From: Fulvimarina uroteuthidis
GTDB taxonomy: Bacteria; Pseudomonadota; Alphaproteobacteria; Rhizobiales; Rhizobiaceae
Reading direction: 5' to 3'
NCBI RefSeq assembly: GCF_034321785.1
Contig: NZ_JAXLPB010000001.1
Coordinates: 248,001 to 312,000, forward strand
Length of the DNA stretch: 64,000 nucleotides
Each line of letters opens with the position of its first letter. Within the stretch, counting starts at the first letter, position 1. The notes beneath the pieces were generated by a model, which was given only the letters and a program-made list of their open reading frames with translations, did no database searches and had not been told where the DNA came from. Of this stretch, positions 8,805 through 17,250 are shown in pieces. The translations under genes and the position numbers were made by a program.

Positions 8805-9083
8805 ATGAGCGAGATTGCCGACGCGACCGTTCCGAAACTGCCCCACGGCGTTCGCTTCCGCGAAGACAGGGCGCGTGGCGGCTACATTCTGGTCGGTCCG
8901 GAGCGGATCTACAATATCGACGGCGTTTCGGTCGAAATCCTGAAGCGCGTCGACGGCACGACCAGCCTTTCGGGCATCGTCGCCGATCTCGCCAGGGTCT
9001 TCACGGCCGAGGAGGCGGTGATCCGCCCGGACGTCGAGGCCTTTCTGACCGATCTTCGCGACAAACAGATGGTGACGCTATGA
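8805..9083 (+). CDS. pqqD: PQQ biosynthesis chaperone PqqD
   Basis: Small RRE-type peptide-binding protein of 92 residues that presents PqqA to the radical SAM enzyme PqqE. Family features are PKLPHGVRFREDRARGGYILVGPER, the helix-linking D-G-x-S/T-x-x-I-L block (DGVSVEILKRVDG) and the C-terminal FLTDLRDKQMV. The ATG at 8805 follows the pqqC stop by one base; the gene overlaps pqqE by 4 bp, as expected for subunits that must be made in step. Confidence 0.96.
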   Translation: MSEIADATVPKLPHGVRFREDRARGGYILVGPERIYNIDGVSVEILKRVDGTTSLSGIVADLARVFTAEEAVIRPDVEAFLTDLRDKQMVTL

Positions 9084-10219
9084 GCGAAACGCTGATCGAC
9101 GATCGCCCGAAGGTGGGCGCGAAGCCGAAACCCCAGCCGCCGATCGGGCTGCTGGCCGAACTCACCCATCGCTGCCCCTTGCGCTGCACCTATTGTTCGA
9201 ACCCGGTCGAACTCGAAGGGCGCTCGGCCGAGCTCGACACCGAAACCTGGAAACGTGCGTTCAGCCAGGCGGCCGATCTCGGCGTCATCCATCTGCACCT
9301 GTCCGGCGGCGAGCCGACGGCCCGCAAGGACATTGTCGAGCTGACCCGGCACGCGGCCGAAGTCGGCCTCTACACCAATCTCATCACGTCCGGGGTGGGC
9401 GTCAAGGAAAGCCAGCTGGACGCCCTCTTCGACGCCGGCTGCGACCATATCCAGCTCTCCATGCAGGGCGCCGACGAGGCGATCACCGTGGCGGTCGCCG
9501 GCATGAAGGGCGCATTCGAGCGCAAGGAAGCGTTTGCGCGGCAGGTCGTCGCGCGCGGCTTCCCTTTGACGCTCAACTCGGTCATCCACCGCCAGAACAT
9601 CGACCAGGTCCCCTTGATGATCGAGAAGGCCGTGGAGTTCGGCGCCAAGCGCATCGAGATCGCCCATACGCAATATTATGGCTGGGCGTTGAAGAACCGC
9701 GCGCACCTGATGCCCACGAAGGCGGCCGTCGACAGGACGATCGAACAGGTGGAGGAAGCGCGCGAGAGGCTGAAGGGCATTCTCGTCATCGACGCGGTCT
9801 TCCCCGATTACTACGCAAAATATCCCAAGCTGTGCAATGGCGGCTGGGGCACGCGCACCCTGAGCATCACGCCGTCCGGCAAGGTGCTGCCCTGCCATGC
9901 GGCGGAGACGCTGGACCATCTGGATTTCTGGTCGATCCGCGACCACGACCTGTCCGACATCTGGTATGACGGACCGGCCTTCCAGGCCTATCGCGGCACG
10001 GATTGGATGCAGGAGCCTTGCCGCTCGTGCGAACGCAAGCATATCGATTTCGGCGGCTGCCGCTGTCAGGCGCTGGCGCTGACGGGCGACCCGAACGCGA
10101 CCGATCCGGCCTGCATCAAATCGCCGGACCATCAGATGATCGGCGACCTTGCCCGCTCGGAATCAGCCTATACCCCCGATCCGACCAAGGTCAGCTACCG
10201 GCTCATCGGCGCGGCCTGA
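9080..10219 (+). CDS. pqqE: PQQ biosynthesis radical SAM enzyme PqqE
   Basis: Radical SAM enzyme that links Glu16 and Tyr20 of PqqA by a C-C bond. The 379-residue protein carries CPLRCTYC (Cys32, Cys36, Cys39) for the SAM-binding 4Fe-4S cluster and SGGEPTARKD for SAM binding. The C-terminal SPASM domain shows the auxiliary-cluster cysteines in KLCNGGWG, LPCHAAE, CRSCERKHIDFGGCRCQ and DPAC. Last gene of the operon; no pqqF or pqqG protease lies here, so peptide trimming must use a protease encoded elsewhere. Confidence 0.97.
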   Translation: MSETLIDDRPKVGAKPKPQPPIGLLAELTHRCPLRCTYCSNPVELEGRSAELDTETWKRAFSQAADLGVIHLHLSGGEPTARKDIVELTRHAAEVGLYTNLITSGVGVKESQLDALFDAGCDHIQLSMQGADEAITVAVAGMKGAFERKEAFARQVVARGFPLTLNSVIHRQNIDQVPLMIEKAVEFGAKRIEIAHTQYYGWALKNRAHLMPTKAAVDRTIEQVEEARERLKGILVIDAVFPDYYAKYPKLCNGGWGTRTLSITPSGKVLPCHAAETLDHLDFWSIRDHDLSDIWYDGPAFQAYRGTDWMQEPCRSCERKHIDFGGCRCQALALTGDPNATDPACIKSPDHQMIGDLARSESAYTPDPTKVSYRLIGAA

Positions 10220-10486
10220 GGCAGGCCAGGACCGTGCGCGTGCGGGGCTTGCGGATGGCTCTCGGTGCGCGCCGCCGGGAGAACGCCGCTCGCGGCCTTT
10301 GCGCCCATGGCTGCAAGCCTTGGTCGTTGCCCCTCGCCCGTGACGGCGGCGCCGTGCAAGGCACGTCTCTCCGATTTTCGCTCAGCGGATGCTTTTGGAG
10401 ACCTGTCGAGCAACGGGCGCGCCGGCATGAAGATCGGAACCGATGTTCGGACAGCCTGATGCATGGAACCGGATCAAGTGCGAAAG

Positions 10487-10514
10487 CATCGTGCGTCTCA
10501 ATGGACGCACGATG
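10487..10514 (-). terminator. Hairpin between pqqE and TPR gene; otherwise empty 10220-10555
   Basis: CATCGTGCGTC and its exact complement form an 11-bp stem with a 6-nt loop, 42 bp past the stop of the leftward TPR lipoprotein gene; a short CTTTC follows on that strand. It could serve converging transcripts. The rest of the 336 bp shows no gene I can support. Confidence 0.45.
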
Positions 10515-10555
10515 TAAGGCGACGCGATGCGCGAGCACCGGCGCCAAGTGAATTC

Positions 10556-11401
10556 TCAGGCCCGCGTCCGGCTCATGCCTTCCTTGGCGGGGGCGTAGTT
10601 CGGATCGAGCTGCGCCGCCTTGGCATAGGAACGATAGGCCTTCTGCCGGTCGCCCTGGCGTTCCAGGAGGACCGCCTGATTGACCCAGTATTCCGCCTTG
10701 TTGTTGTCGAGCTTCAGGGCGACCTGAAAGTCCGTGGCGGCGTTTTCGGTGTCGCCCAGCGCCAGATAGGAGACGCCGCGCCCCGAATAGGGTTCGGCGG
10801 CCGTGGCTTGCAACGAGATCGCCTTCGAGAAATCCTCGATCGCCTGCTTGTGCTGGCCGTCGATCTGATAGAGCAGGCCGCGATTGTGGTAGGCGCGCGG
10901 GTCGGTCGTGTTGAGATCGATCGCGCGCTGGAAATCGGCGAGCGCCTCGCGGTTCCGGCCCGCAAGACGGTAGATGTTGCCGCGTCCGATATAGGCCGAC
11001 GTGTAGTTCGGATCGATCTGGAGCGCCCGATTGTAGTCCTCGACGGCCTTCAGCCGCTCGCCGGTCTGGCGATAGATCAGGGCGCGGTTGGCGTAGGCCT
11101 GATGAAAGTTGGGGTCGAGCGAGATCGCGGTCGTGAAATCCTGGATCGCCGCCTCGTTCTGGCCCGATCGGCCATAGGCGGTTCCACGCACATTGTAGGC
11201 TTCGGGATCGCGCGGATTGGCGTTCACCGCCTGGCTCAGCGATGCGATGTTCTGGTCGAGGCCCTGGCTGGCATCCAGCGCGATCGCATTGACCATGGGT
11301 TCGCCGGCCGTCTGGCAGCCGGCCAGAGCCAGCGTCGCGGCGCACAGCGCCAGGACCGGCTTTGAAAGTTTCGGGCGAGCGTCTGGATTGTGCACCGTCA
11401 C
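10556..11401 (-). CDS. TPR-repeat lipoprotein
   Basis: Lipoprotein made mostly of tetratricopeptide repeats. A signal peptide with lipobox LALAGC predicts lipid attachment at Cys and, lacking Asp at +2 (Gln instead), sorting to the outer membrane. About six 34-residue repeats follow, recognisable by A-Y-x-x-R-G-x-x-Y and A-I-x-D-F/Y-x-x-A-I-x-L-D-P-N (for example FHQAYANRALIYRQTGE). Such NlpI-like proteins scaffold periplasmic protein partners. The GTG at 11401 puts the lipobox at a normal distance; the frame is open to 11587, but that extension lacks signal-peptide character. Confidence 0.8.
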   Translation of the reverse strand: MTVHNPDARPKLSKPVLALCAATLALAGCQTAGEPMVNAIALDASQGLDQNIASLSQAVNANPRDPEAYNVRGTAYGRSGQNEAAIQDFTTAISLDPNFHQAYANRALIYRQTGERLKAVEDYNRALQIDPNYTSAYIGRGNIYRLAGRNREALADFQRAIDLNTTDPRAYHNRGLLYQIDGQHKQAIEDFSKAISLQATAAEPYSGRGVSYLALGDTENAATDFQVALKLDNNKAEYWVNQAVLLERQGDRQKAYRSYAKAAQLDPNYAPAKEGMSRTRA

Positions 11402-11605
11402 GGGTCGAACAGGCTCCGTTGGATCAAGCGGTTTCGAAATGTTGACTGCCCGCAGGACTAAACGGCGAAAGGGCCCAATTGGAGACGGGGAGCGCGGACG
11501 ATGCGATCGGGCCACGCACTGTGGCCGATTGAACACTCCGCAAAACGCGACAGCCGACCCCCAGGGATCGGCTGAACGGTCGGTCACGGACAGCCGTCCG
11601 GACAG

Positions 11606-11630
11606 AAAAGGCCGGCGGGACGGTCGGCCT
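11606..11630 (-). terminator. Terminator of rpsU
   Basis: On the minus strand AGGCCG pairs with CGGCCT (arms 11625-11630 and 11609-11614) and is followed by TTTTCTG. The hairpin overlaps the rpsU stop codon. Further stem potential lies just left at about 11550-11573. Confidence 0.55.
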
Positions 11631-11850
11631 AGTGGCCGCGGCCCGGCACCACGCCTTCGCGCTGGGCCTGCTTGCGGGCGAGCTTGCGAGCGCGGCGCAC
11701 GCCCTCGGCCTTCTCGCGGACCCGCTTTTCCGACGGCTTTTCGTAGAAACTGCGCTGTTTCATTTCACGGAAGACGCCTTCGCGCTGAAGCTTCTTCTTG
11801 AGCGCACGGAGGGCTTGATCGACATTGTTGTCTCGGACGATGATCTGCAA
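11629..11850 (-). CDS. rpsU: 30S ribosomal protein S21
   Basis: Small basic ribosomal protein of 73 residues that binds near the mRNA exit of the 30S subunit and helps initiation. The sequence MQIIVRDNNVDQALRALKKK and the basic helix REMKQRSFYEKPSEKRVREK are diagnostic, with the Arg/Lys-rich tail typical of alphaproteobacteria. It is monocistronic with its own terminator. The region 11851-12292 upstream carries its promoter. Confidence 0.97.
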   Translation of the reverse strand: MQIIVRDNNVDQALRALKKKLQREGVFREMKQRSFYEKPSEKRVREKAEGVRRARKLARKQAQREGVVPGRGH

Positions 11851-12292
11851 GGACGGTTCCGCCAGTCTACTGGGTTTGAACGAACGAGGCTCCTGGAATC
11901 GATTGCTCCAGCAAAAGCCGATTGAATTTCGGTCGCGCCATTAGCAGAGCGGGAAGCGTTTGTCGAGACGGAACCTGTCTTCGGCTCCCCTTTCCTGCCC
12001 GCTCCGAGGCGCGAAAACACGGTTGCGGGCGGCGCTCTGTCCTTGCGAACCACCGCTGGCGCGGGCGTCTTGGCAGGATCGACCGAAGCCTGGGGGCGAT
12101 TCCAAGGCCTCGCCTTGCGGTGCAATATCCGGCACGCTAGAAAATGACCCATCGTCACCCGACCGAGCGGCCGTTGGATTGAACGGATCGGTGCCTCAGA
12201 CGTTCTGCGCGTGTAACATCGGACGTCCGCCAGCCTTTACTCGGTTCGGCTGCCGTCTTTCGTCAAGCTTCTAGACATCGGATGCAGACAGT
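11851..12292. other. Divergent intergenic region, no gene seen
   Basis: This 442-bp gap separates rpsU (leftward) from the membrane protein gene (rightward) and must hold both promoters. Open frames here on both strands are short, overlapping and without family character. I see no RNA gene or repeat I can support. Confidence 0.4.
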
Positions 12293-13222
12293 ATGGCCAT
12301 CGGCGAATATCGGAGAGAGCGCTACACGGGCAGCGCGAGCGCAGGCACCAAGGCACGGACCATCGTCTGGGGTGCGGTGATTGCCGGCGTCATCCTCGCC
12401 ATCGCCGTCCAGCTGATGCTCGGTCTTCTCGGCCTCGGCGTCGGGCTGGGCGCGCTTCCCGGCTCCGATCGCTCGATCGCCGCCCTTGCGTCGACCGCCG
12501 GCATCTATTCGCTGATCGCAGCCTTGATCGGCCTGTTCGTCGGCGCCTTCGCGACCGTCCGGTTCGCGGGCCTCGCCGAGAAGATGGACGCGATCCTGCA
12601 CGGTCTGGTGACCTGGGCGGTCGCGACGCTGCTCGTCGTGCTGGTTCTCGGCGGAACGGCGTCCTCGGTGCTCGGCGGTGCGTTCGGCGCCGTCGGATCG
12701 GCGGTCGGCGGGCTGGCAAGCGCCGCCGGTGCACTCGACCAGCCCGGCGCGGGAAGCGACGGCCTTTTGCCGGACAGCATCCGATCGGACCTTGCCGCGC
12801 TCACCGCCGGCGCGCCGGATGCGGGCGATGCGCCGGCAGCGGAGGCAAACGGCGAAACCGGCGCGGCGCAGGCCGAAGCGGGCGAGACGGCCCCCGCCCC
12901 CGTGCAAGGGGGTGCCAGCTCCGGCGAAACCCTCGCCGCGATCGCCGCCGGATTGTCGGAAACCGCGAGCGACGCCGAGCGCCAGGCAGCGGTCGCCGCC
13001 ATCCAGCAGGCCGGCGGGCTTTCGCGAACCGCCGCCGAACAGCGTCTGGCAAGCTACCAGCAGTCCTTCGACGACATGGTCCGGACGGTTCGCCAGAGTG
13101 CCGACGACGCGGCCCGCGCCGTCGCCTCCGCTTCCTTTTCCGCCTTCGTCGCCCTGCTTCTGGGTGCCCTCGTCAGCGTTTTGGGCGGTTTTCTCGCCCG
13201 GTCACGTTACGAAAAGGCGTAA
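12293..13222 (+). CDS. Hypothetical multi-pass membrane protein
   Basis: Unrecognised protein of 309 residues. Hydrophobic segments lie at about residues 25-50, 64-86, 104-122 and 285-303, with a Gly/Ala-rich stretch after the third. Between the third and last segments is a long, Ala/Glu/Gly-rich region (residues about 150-280) of low complexity whose end (AAEQRLASYQQSFDDMVRTVRQSADDAARAV) looks helical and amphipathic. Similar two-part membrane proteins occur in Hyphomicrobiales, often called hypothetical. Start at 12293 chosen for MAIGEYRRERYTG, which gives a positively charged cytosolic N-terminus. Confidence 0.75.
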   Translation: MAIGEYRRERYTGSASAGTKARTIVWGAVIAGVILAIAVQLMLGLLGLGVGLGALPGSDRSIAALASTAGIYSLIAALIGLFVGAFATVRFAGLAEKMDAILHGLVTWAVATLLVVLVLGGTASSVLGGAFGAVGSAVGGLASAAGALDQPGAGSDGLLPDSIRSDLAALTAGAPDAGDAPAAEANGETGAAQAEAGETAPAPVQGGASSGETLAAIAAGLSETASDAERQAAVAAIQQAGGLSRTAAEQRLASYQQSFDDMVRTVRQSADDAARAVASASFSAFVALLLGALVSVLGGFLARSRYEKA

Positions 13223-13322
13223 GGCCGTCTGCCCGCAATCGCGCGGGCGATCGTCGGGCGAGACCGGGGTGCCGCCGCACTGATGAAGGTCGGCCCGGCT
13301 GGATCCTGCGCCGGAACCGGCC

Positions 13323-14099
13323 TCAGTAACGGAACTGCTCCGCCAGGATCCGCTCGTCCCACGAATGGGTTTCGTCGAACAGGATCAGGCATCGGTCGGT
13401 TCCGCTTTCGCGGATCGTGACCTTGCGCACGGATTTGACCTCTTGGTGATCGGCGACCGCGTTGACCGGGCGCTTGCCCGATTCCAGCACCGTGATCTCG
13501 ACGCTCTGATGGTTGGCCAGAAGCGCTCCACGCCAGCGTCTCGGCCGGAACGGGCTGACGGGCGTGAGGGCGAGCAGCGGCGCCTCGATCGGGATGATCG
13601 GCCCCTGGGCGGACAGATTGTATGCGGTCGATCCGGTCGGGGTCGCCACCATCACCCCGTCGCAGACGAGTTCTTCCAGTCGCACCGTTCCGCCGACCGC
13701 GATTCGCAGGCGGGCCGCCTGGTAGGACTGGCGGAAAAGCGACACCTCGTTGATCGCGAGTTCTTCGCGCACTTCCCCGTTTTCGTCCTCCGCGGTCATC
13801 GCCAGGGGATGGATCCAGTTCTCCACCGCCGCCTCGAGCCGCTCGTGCAGGTCGGTCTCGCGATATTCGTTCATCAGGAAGCCGACCGTGCCCCGGTTCA
13901 TGCCGTAGATCGGACATCCGGTGTTCATGAAGCGGTGGAGCGTCTGGAGCATGAACCCGTCGCCGCCCAGCGCCACGATGATGTCGGCCTGGTTGGGATC
14001 GTCCTGACCGTAGATCGCCTTCAGGCGGTGCGCCGCCTCGAGCGCCCCCGGGGCGTTGCTCGCCATGAAACTGATCGACATGCTTTTGGTGGACATCAA
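13323..14099 (-). CDS. nadK: NAD kinase
   Basis: ATP-dependent NAD kinase making NADP in the cytosol, 258 residues, typical for the short alphaproteobacterial form. The GGDG motif (VALGGDGFMLQTLHRF) binds phosphate and carries the catalytic Asp; NEVSLFR and TPTGSTAYNLSAQGPII are the other conserved blocks, and PICP-type sequence is replaced by PVSPFRPRRWRG. Met-Met at the start leaves either codon possible. Transcribed alone, away from tRNA-Thr. Confidence 0.95.
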   Translation of the reverse strand: MMSTKSMSISFMASNAPGALEAAHRLKAIYGQDDPNQADIIVALGGDGFMLQTLHRFMNTGCPIYGMNRGTVGFLMNEYRETDLHERLEAAVENWIHPLAMTAEDENGEVREELAINEVSLFRQSYQAARLRIAVGGTVRLEELVCDGVMVATPTGSTAYNLSAQGPIIPIEAPLLALTPVSPFRPRRWRGALLANHQSVEITVLESGKRPVNAVADHQEVKSVRKVTIRESGTDRCLILFDETHSWDERILAEQFRY

Positions 14100-14438
14100 G
14101 AGCGGCTCGTTGCGTTGGCTTCGGTCTCATCCTCGTTCGCAGCCAGCCTTCGCCGGAAATGCGAGCCCGCACAAGGCCATTCTGGCGCATCCACCCGCCT
14201 CGCGCGAGCGGAACATCCGTGACATATGCGCCGCGCGCGCCGGATCGCCCGGCACGTCGCCCCTTGCGAAGGCGCCGTACGACGGCGAGGCGACCGCCGC
14301 TCTCCTTAATTCCAGCAAGAAGCCTTTGGGCCGATCGGGAAGACGGAACGGTTCCGGAAAAAACCGGCCATTCGCGTGCGAACTCCCATCAGGGGCGTTG
14401 CGAGCCTTCGCACCCTGTTGTATGGACAGCGCCCAGGG
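14100..14438. other. Intergenic region nadK / tRNA-Thr
   Basis: A 339-bp stretch that must carry the nadK promoter (leftward) and the tRNA-Thr promoter (rightward). No gene, repeat or further RNA is supported. Confidence 0.4.
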
Positions 14439-14513
14439 GCCGGCGTAGCACAGCGGTAGTGCAGCGGTTTTGTAAACCGAAGGTCGGGAGTTCAATCCTC
14501 TCCGCCGGCACCA
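14439..14513 (+). tRNA. tRNA-Thr (anticodon UGU)
   Basis: Acceptor arms GCCGGCG and CGCCGGC pair perfectly over 7 bp, with discriminator A and an encoded CCA (14511-14513). The D arm GCAC/GTGC, the anticodon loop TTTGTAA with anticodon TGT, and the T arm containing GTTCAATC are all present. The gene is 75 nt long including CCA. Confidence 0.96.
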
Positions 14514-14775
14514 ATATCCGACATATCGGCGACAACGACGGCCGCCCGCTTTGCGTCAGCACGGGTTCCGCGCATGCGTCCCGATCCCTGCCGGACAGGC
14601 GATGTTTCCAGCGTCCGCATGGCTCTTGCGGGGCGGCTGGGTGGACGCCGCGAGCCGCACGGCGCGCGTCGCCGACGCGGTCAACGCTACTCTTGACTTA
14701 GAATCAGGCTATCTCCCCTCTTGACCGCGTCCTTTCGGGGAGGACGGGCGGTCTTGTGAAGCAAGGGACGGACCG

Positions 14776-14979
14776 ATGCGACCGGAAGAGCGATATCCGA
14801 ACGGCGGCGAGAAATCGTCGGGGAAAATCTATGTCGTTCTCGCGATCCTGGCCATCGTCGGATTTCTCGCGGTGGTCCTGATGGATTACCGATCGGGCAT
14901 GAGCCCTGCGACACCGCCGGCAGCGGCCAGTCCCGATCTCGGCATTCCCGTCCCGCCCACGCAGTCCCCGCCGCAATAG
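14776..14979 (+). CDS. Small hypothetical membrane protein
   Basis: Protein of 67 residues with one transmembrane helix (KIYVVLAILAIVGFLAVVLM, residues 17-36), a charged N-terminus and a Pro/Ala-rich C-terminal tail likely in the periplasm. Not a family I recognise. It stands alone between two tRNA genes. The regular hydrophobic segment flanked by charged ends argues that it is real, but no ribosome site stands out clearly. Confidence 0.55.
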   Translation: MRPEERYPNGGEKSSGKIYVVLAILAIVGFLAVVLMDYRSGMSPATPPAAASPDLGIPVPPTQSPPQ

Positions 14980-15170
14980 GCGTTTTGGCAGGGTTCGACG
15001 ACACCGCCGAAGGCCGTGACGCTCCCCTGCCGACTTGACGGGGGACCTCGAAACGACCTAGAGGATCGCCTGCCGGGGCAAGAAACCCCAAGCGGCCGGA
15101 ACCGCTTCGCGTCGAACCGGCTTCGACAGGCGATCCCGATCGCATGAGGTCCGCGAGGCCTTCTCGCTCC

Positions 15171-15246
15171 GGGCGGTTAGCTCAGTTGGTAGAGCGCCTC
15201 GTTTACACCGAGGATGTCGGGAGTTCGAGTCTCTCACCGCCCACCA
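15171..15246 (+). tRNA. tRNA-Val (anticodon UAC)
   Basis: Acceptor arms GGGCGGT and ACCGCCC pair over 7 bp, with discriminator A and encoded CCA (15244-15246). The anticodon loop reads TTTACAC with anticodon TAC; the T loop is TTCGAGT. Its 3' half is the integration target of the adjacent element: the sequence from the T loop onward is repeated at 32509-32544, and this left copy remains a complete tRNA. Confidence 0.97.
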
Positions 15247-15259
15247 TTCCCCTGCCCTG
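15224..15259 (+). repeat. attL core (36 bp, 3' end of tRNA-Val)
   Basis: Exact 36-bp match to 32509-32544. It begins TTCGAGTCTCTCACC in the T loop, runs through the acceptor and CCA, and continues 13 bp beyond (ending CCCTG). It is the left boundary of the element, next to the integrase gene. Confidence 0.95.
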
Positions 15260-15293
15260 CATAGCCTGAAGCCCTTGCCACACAGGCTTTTGC

Positions 15294-15325
15294 GTCCCAA
15301 ATTGGTTCCCAATCGAGTTCCCAAT
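15294..15325 (+). promoter_or_regulatory. Candidate integrase arm-type sites, left
   Basis: Three near-copies of GTTCCCAAT lie in phase at 15294 (GTCCCAAAT), 15305 and 15317 (both exact), 11-12 bp apart, between attL and the integrase start. The same motif recurs inside the right end (32416-32448). Paired clusters flanking the att cores are what integrase arm sites look like; function is inferred. Confidence 0.5.
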
Positions 15326-15338
15326 TTCGGACGCGCTC

Positions 15339-16898
15339 ATGGCAACGCCCTACCCCCCATACGTTCAAGAGAAAAAGGGCCGCTTCTATGTTCGGCTCGT
15401 CGTGCCGATCGAGCTTCGTCCGTTCGCTGAAAACAGCAAGTCAGAGATACGATTCTCGCTAGGTCACAGCCTCCGCGAAGTGAAGGCGAACTACGCTCGC
15501 GCTCTTGCCACCGCACAAGACGAACTGGACTCGATCAAGCGCGCGAAGGCCGATGCCGAGAACCGGGAACACGTCGCCACAGCAAGACGCTACACCGCGC
15601 GTTCCCATGACGAGATCGCGCGCATCCACTACGCCGATGAACTTGCGGAAGACAACGCCGCACGCCTGTATCCCGATCGCTCGATCATGATGGATATGAG
15701 TTGGTCGAGGCCCGCCCGGCTCGACGCGCTTCGACGGGTAAGTTCTGGCAACGCCGCCAACGACGAAATGGCAGCACTCGTCGGATGGGCCATTGACGAA
15801 TACCAACGGCGAGGAAATCACGCCCTACCCTTCGGATCGGCAGAATGGCGCGCGCTAGCCATGCAAATCGCTCGCGCCGACATTGAAGTTCTTGCTCGCC
15901 AGGAAGAGCGAGATCGTGGCGACTTCCTTGGTCAGCCGCTTCTGCCGGCATTGACCGTCGAGGACGTGGAAGAGACACCGCCGGGCCGGCTGACGTTCGA
16001 AGAGATCATCGATGCCGAAATGAAGCGCCGCACGGCGGGAAAGAACGCGAAGGGTGTCGTCCCTAGGACGATCGAGAAGTTCCGGCGCGAGTGCCGCTTG
16101 TTTGCCGAGCATCGCAAAAGCGACAACGCCGTGACGGTCACGAAGGCCGAAGCAGTCGCTTGGATCGAGCATGTTCAGACGAACGGGACGTGGAGCAATT
16201 CAACGCTCGCGAAGGCCCTCATGAACATTAAGACGGTTCTCGGATGGGGCAGGAAGCATCACTCCGACGTTATGCCTGAGATCGATCCCCTCGCCCGCGT
16301 CGAGCCGCCACAATGGGAGGAAGTGCCTTCCTATATGCGAACCTATACGGTCGAAGAGGCGCGAACGATCCTTCGCGCCTCGCTCACCGAAAGCCGTTCC
16401 TATCGTCGTTGGGTGCCATGGCTATGCGCCTACTCTGGCGCACGCATTTCGGAGATTGCGAGCCTTCGTCCCGAGGACTTTTTCGAGGTCGACGGGAACT
16501 GGTTCTACGTCCTGACGACAACCGGGGGCCGGCGCAAGAAAACCGTTTCGAGCATTCGCCGAGTTCCTTTGCATCCGACGATCGTCGAACAAGGCTTTGT
16601 GGACTTCGTGACAGGGAGCCAGGCGGGAAAGCCGATCTTCCCGAATGGCGTTCAGCAACGCATGGGCGAATGGATACGCGACGACGTTGGCATTCGCCGC
16701 GAACATCTCGCCCCGTCGCACGGCTGGCGTCACCTCTTCGAAGACCTTTGCACGGTCGCGGGCGTCTCGGATGACGCCCGGGCCTACATCACAGGTCGTG
16801 CGACCGGCACTTCACGCGATCGCTACGGGCGCAGCGATGCTGCCCTGCCCGGTCTCGCGCGCGAGATGGCGAAGATCGAGCCGCTTATCAAATCCTGA
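15339..16898 (+). CDS. int: Tyrosine recombinase / phage integrase
   Basis: Site-specific integrase of 519 residues, large for the family because of a long N-terminal part (residues 1-230) before the core-binding domain (about 215-310). Catalytic residues are visible: Arg369 in SGARISEIASL, His461 and Arg464 in SHGWRHLFE, and the nucleophile Tyr496 in SRDRYGRSD; a Lys-rich hairpin GGRRKKTVSS lies between. It starts 80 bp from attL, so it surely drives integration into tRNA-Val. The start MATPYPPYVQEKKGRFYVRLVVP matches the arm-DNA-binding start of alphaproteobacterial prophage integrases. Confidence 0.95.
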   Translation: MATPYPPYVQEKKGRFYVRLVVPIELRPFAENSKSEIRFSLGHSLREVKANYARALATAQDELDSIKRAKADAENREHVATARRYTARSHDEIARIHYADELAEDNAARLYPDRSIMMDMSWSRPARLDALRRVSSGNAANDEMAALVGWAIDEYQRRGNHALPFGSAEWRALAMQIARADIEVLARQEERDRGDFLGQPLLPALTVEDVEETPPGRLTFEEIIDAEMKRRTAGKNAKGVVPRTIEKFRRECRLFAEHRKSDNAVTVTKAEAVAWIEHVQTNGTWSNSTLAKALMNIKTVLGWGRKHHSDVMPEIDPLARVEPPQWEEVPSYMRTYTVEEARTILRASLTESRSYRRWVPWLCAYSGARISEIASLRPEDFFEVDGNWFYVLTTTGGRRKKTVSSIRRVPLHPTIVEQGFVDFVTGSQAGKPIFPNGVQQRMGEWIRDDVGIRREHLAPSHGWRHLFEDLCTVAGVSDDARAYITGRATGTSRDRYGRSDAALPGLAREMAKIEPLIKS

Positions 16899-17094
16899 GG
16901 TCAGGCGGGTGCTTCGCAAGCACCCGCGCGCCATGGCATAAGATTAGCCGACTGTCGTGTTCGTGCCAGACGATCGCAGCCCAAAATCTCCGCGCCCATC
17001 GCAAGTCGGTGAACTCGGCAATCACTACGTCCCGAAGATCGCCCGGCTCTAGCAGCCGCTCGATAACGAACCTTTGTTCCGTGCGGCGCGCCAT
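16888..17094 (-). CDS. Small hypothetical protein, possible control gene
   Basis: Unrecognised protein of 68 residues on the strand opposite to the rest of the element, overlapping the integrase end by 11 bp. The sequence (ERLLEPGDLRDVVIAEFTDLRWARRFWAAIVWHEHDSRLILCHGARVL) looks like a compact folded protein rather than a frame shadow. A short GAG lies just before the ATG. Opposite orientation between integrase and structural genes is where phages often keep control genes, but no DNA-binding motif is clear. Confidence 0.45.
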   Translation of the reverse strand: MARRTEQRFVIERLLEPGDLRDVVIAEFTDLRWARRFWAAIVWHEHDSRLILCHGARVLAKHPPDLRI

Positions 17095-17210
17095 CTCTAT
17101 AGCCTATTATCGATCACAAGATTGCGGCGAATGATAGGAACAACGAAGCGAACGTAAAGAAATAAATCCTAGTTTATTAGGAAAATTAGCTTGCCGGCCG
17201 ATTCGCGGCG

Positions 17211-17250
17211 TGAGACAATAGTGTCAAGTTAAAAAACTTGGTTAGTCTCA
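17211..17250. promoter_or_regulatory. Nested palindromes before the portal gene (operator-like)
   Basis: TGAGAC (17211-17216) pairs with GTCTCA (17245-17250), and inside lies CAAGTT-AAAA-AACTTG (17225-17240). The outer arm ends on the first base of the portal ATG and no clear ribosome site is free between, so the structure could block transcription or translation of the structural operon. The region 16899-17249 otherwise holds the small minus-strand gene and an AT-rich stretch including TCCTA/TAGGA (17168-17182). Confidence 0.5.
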
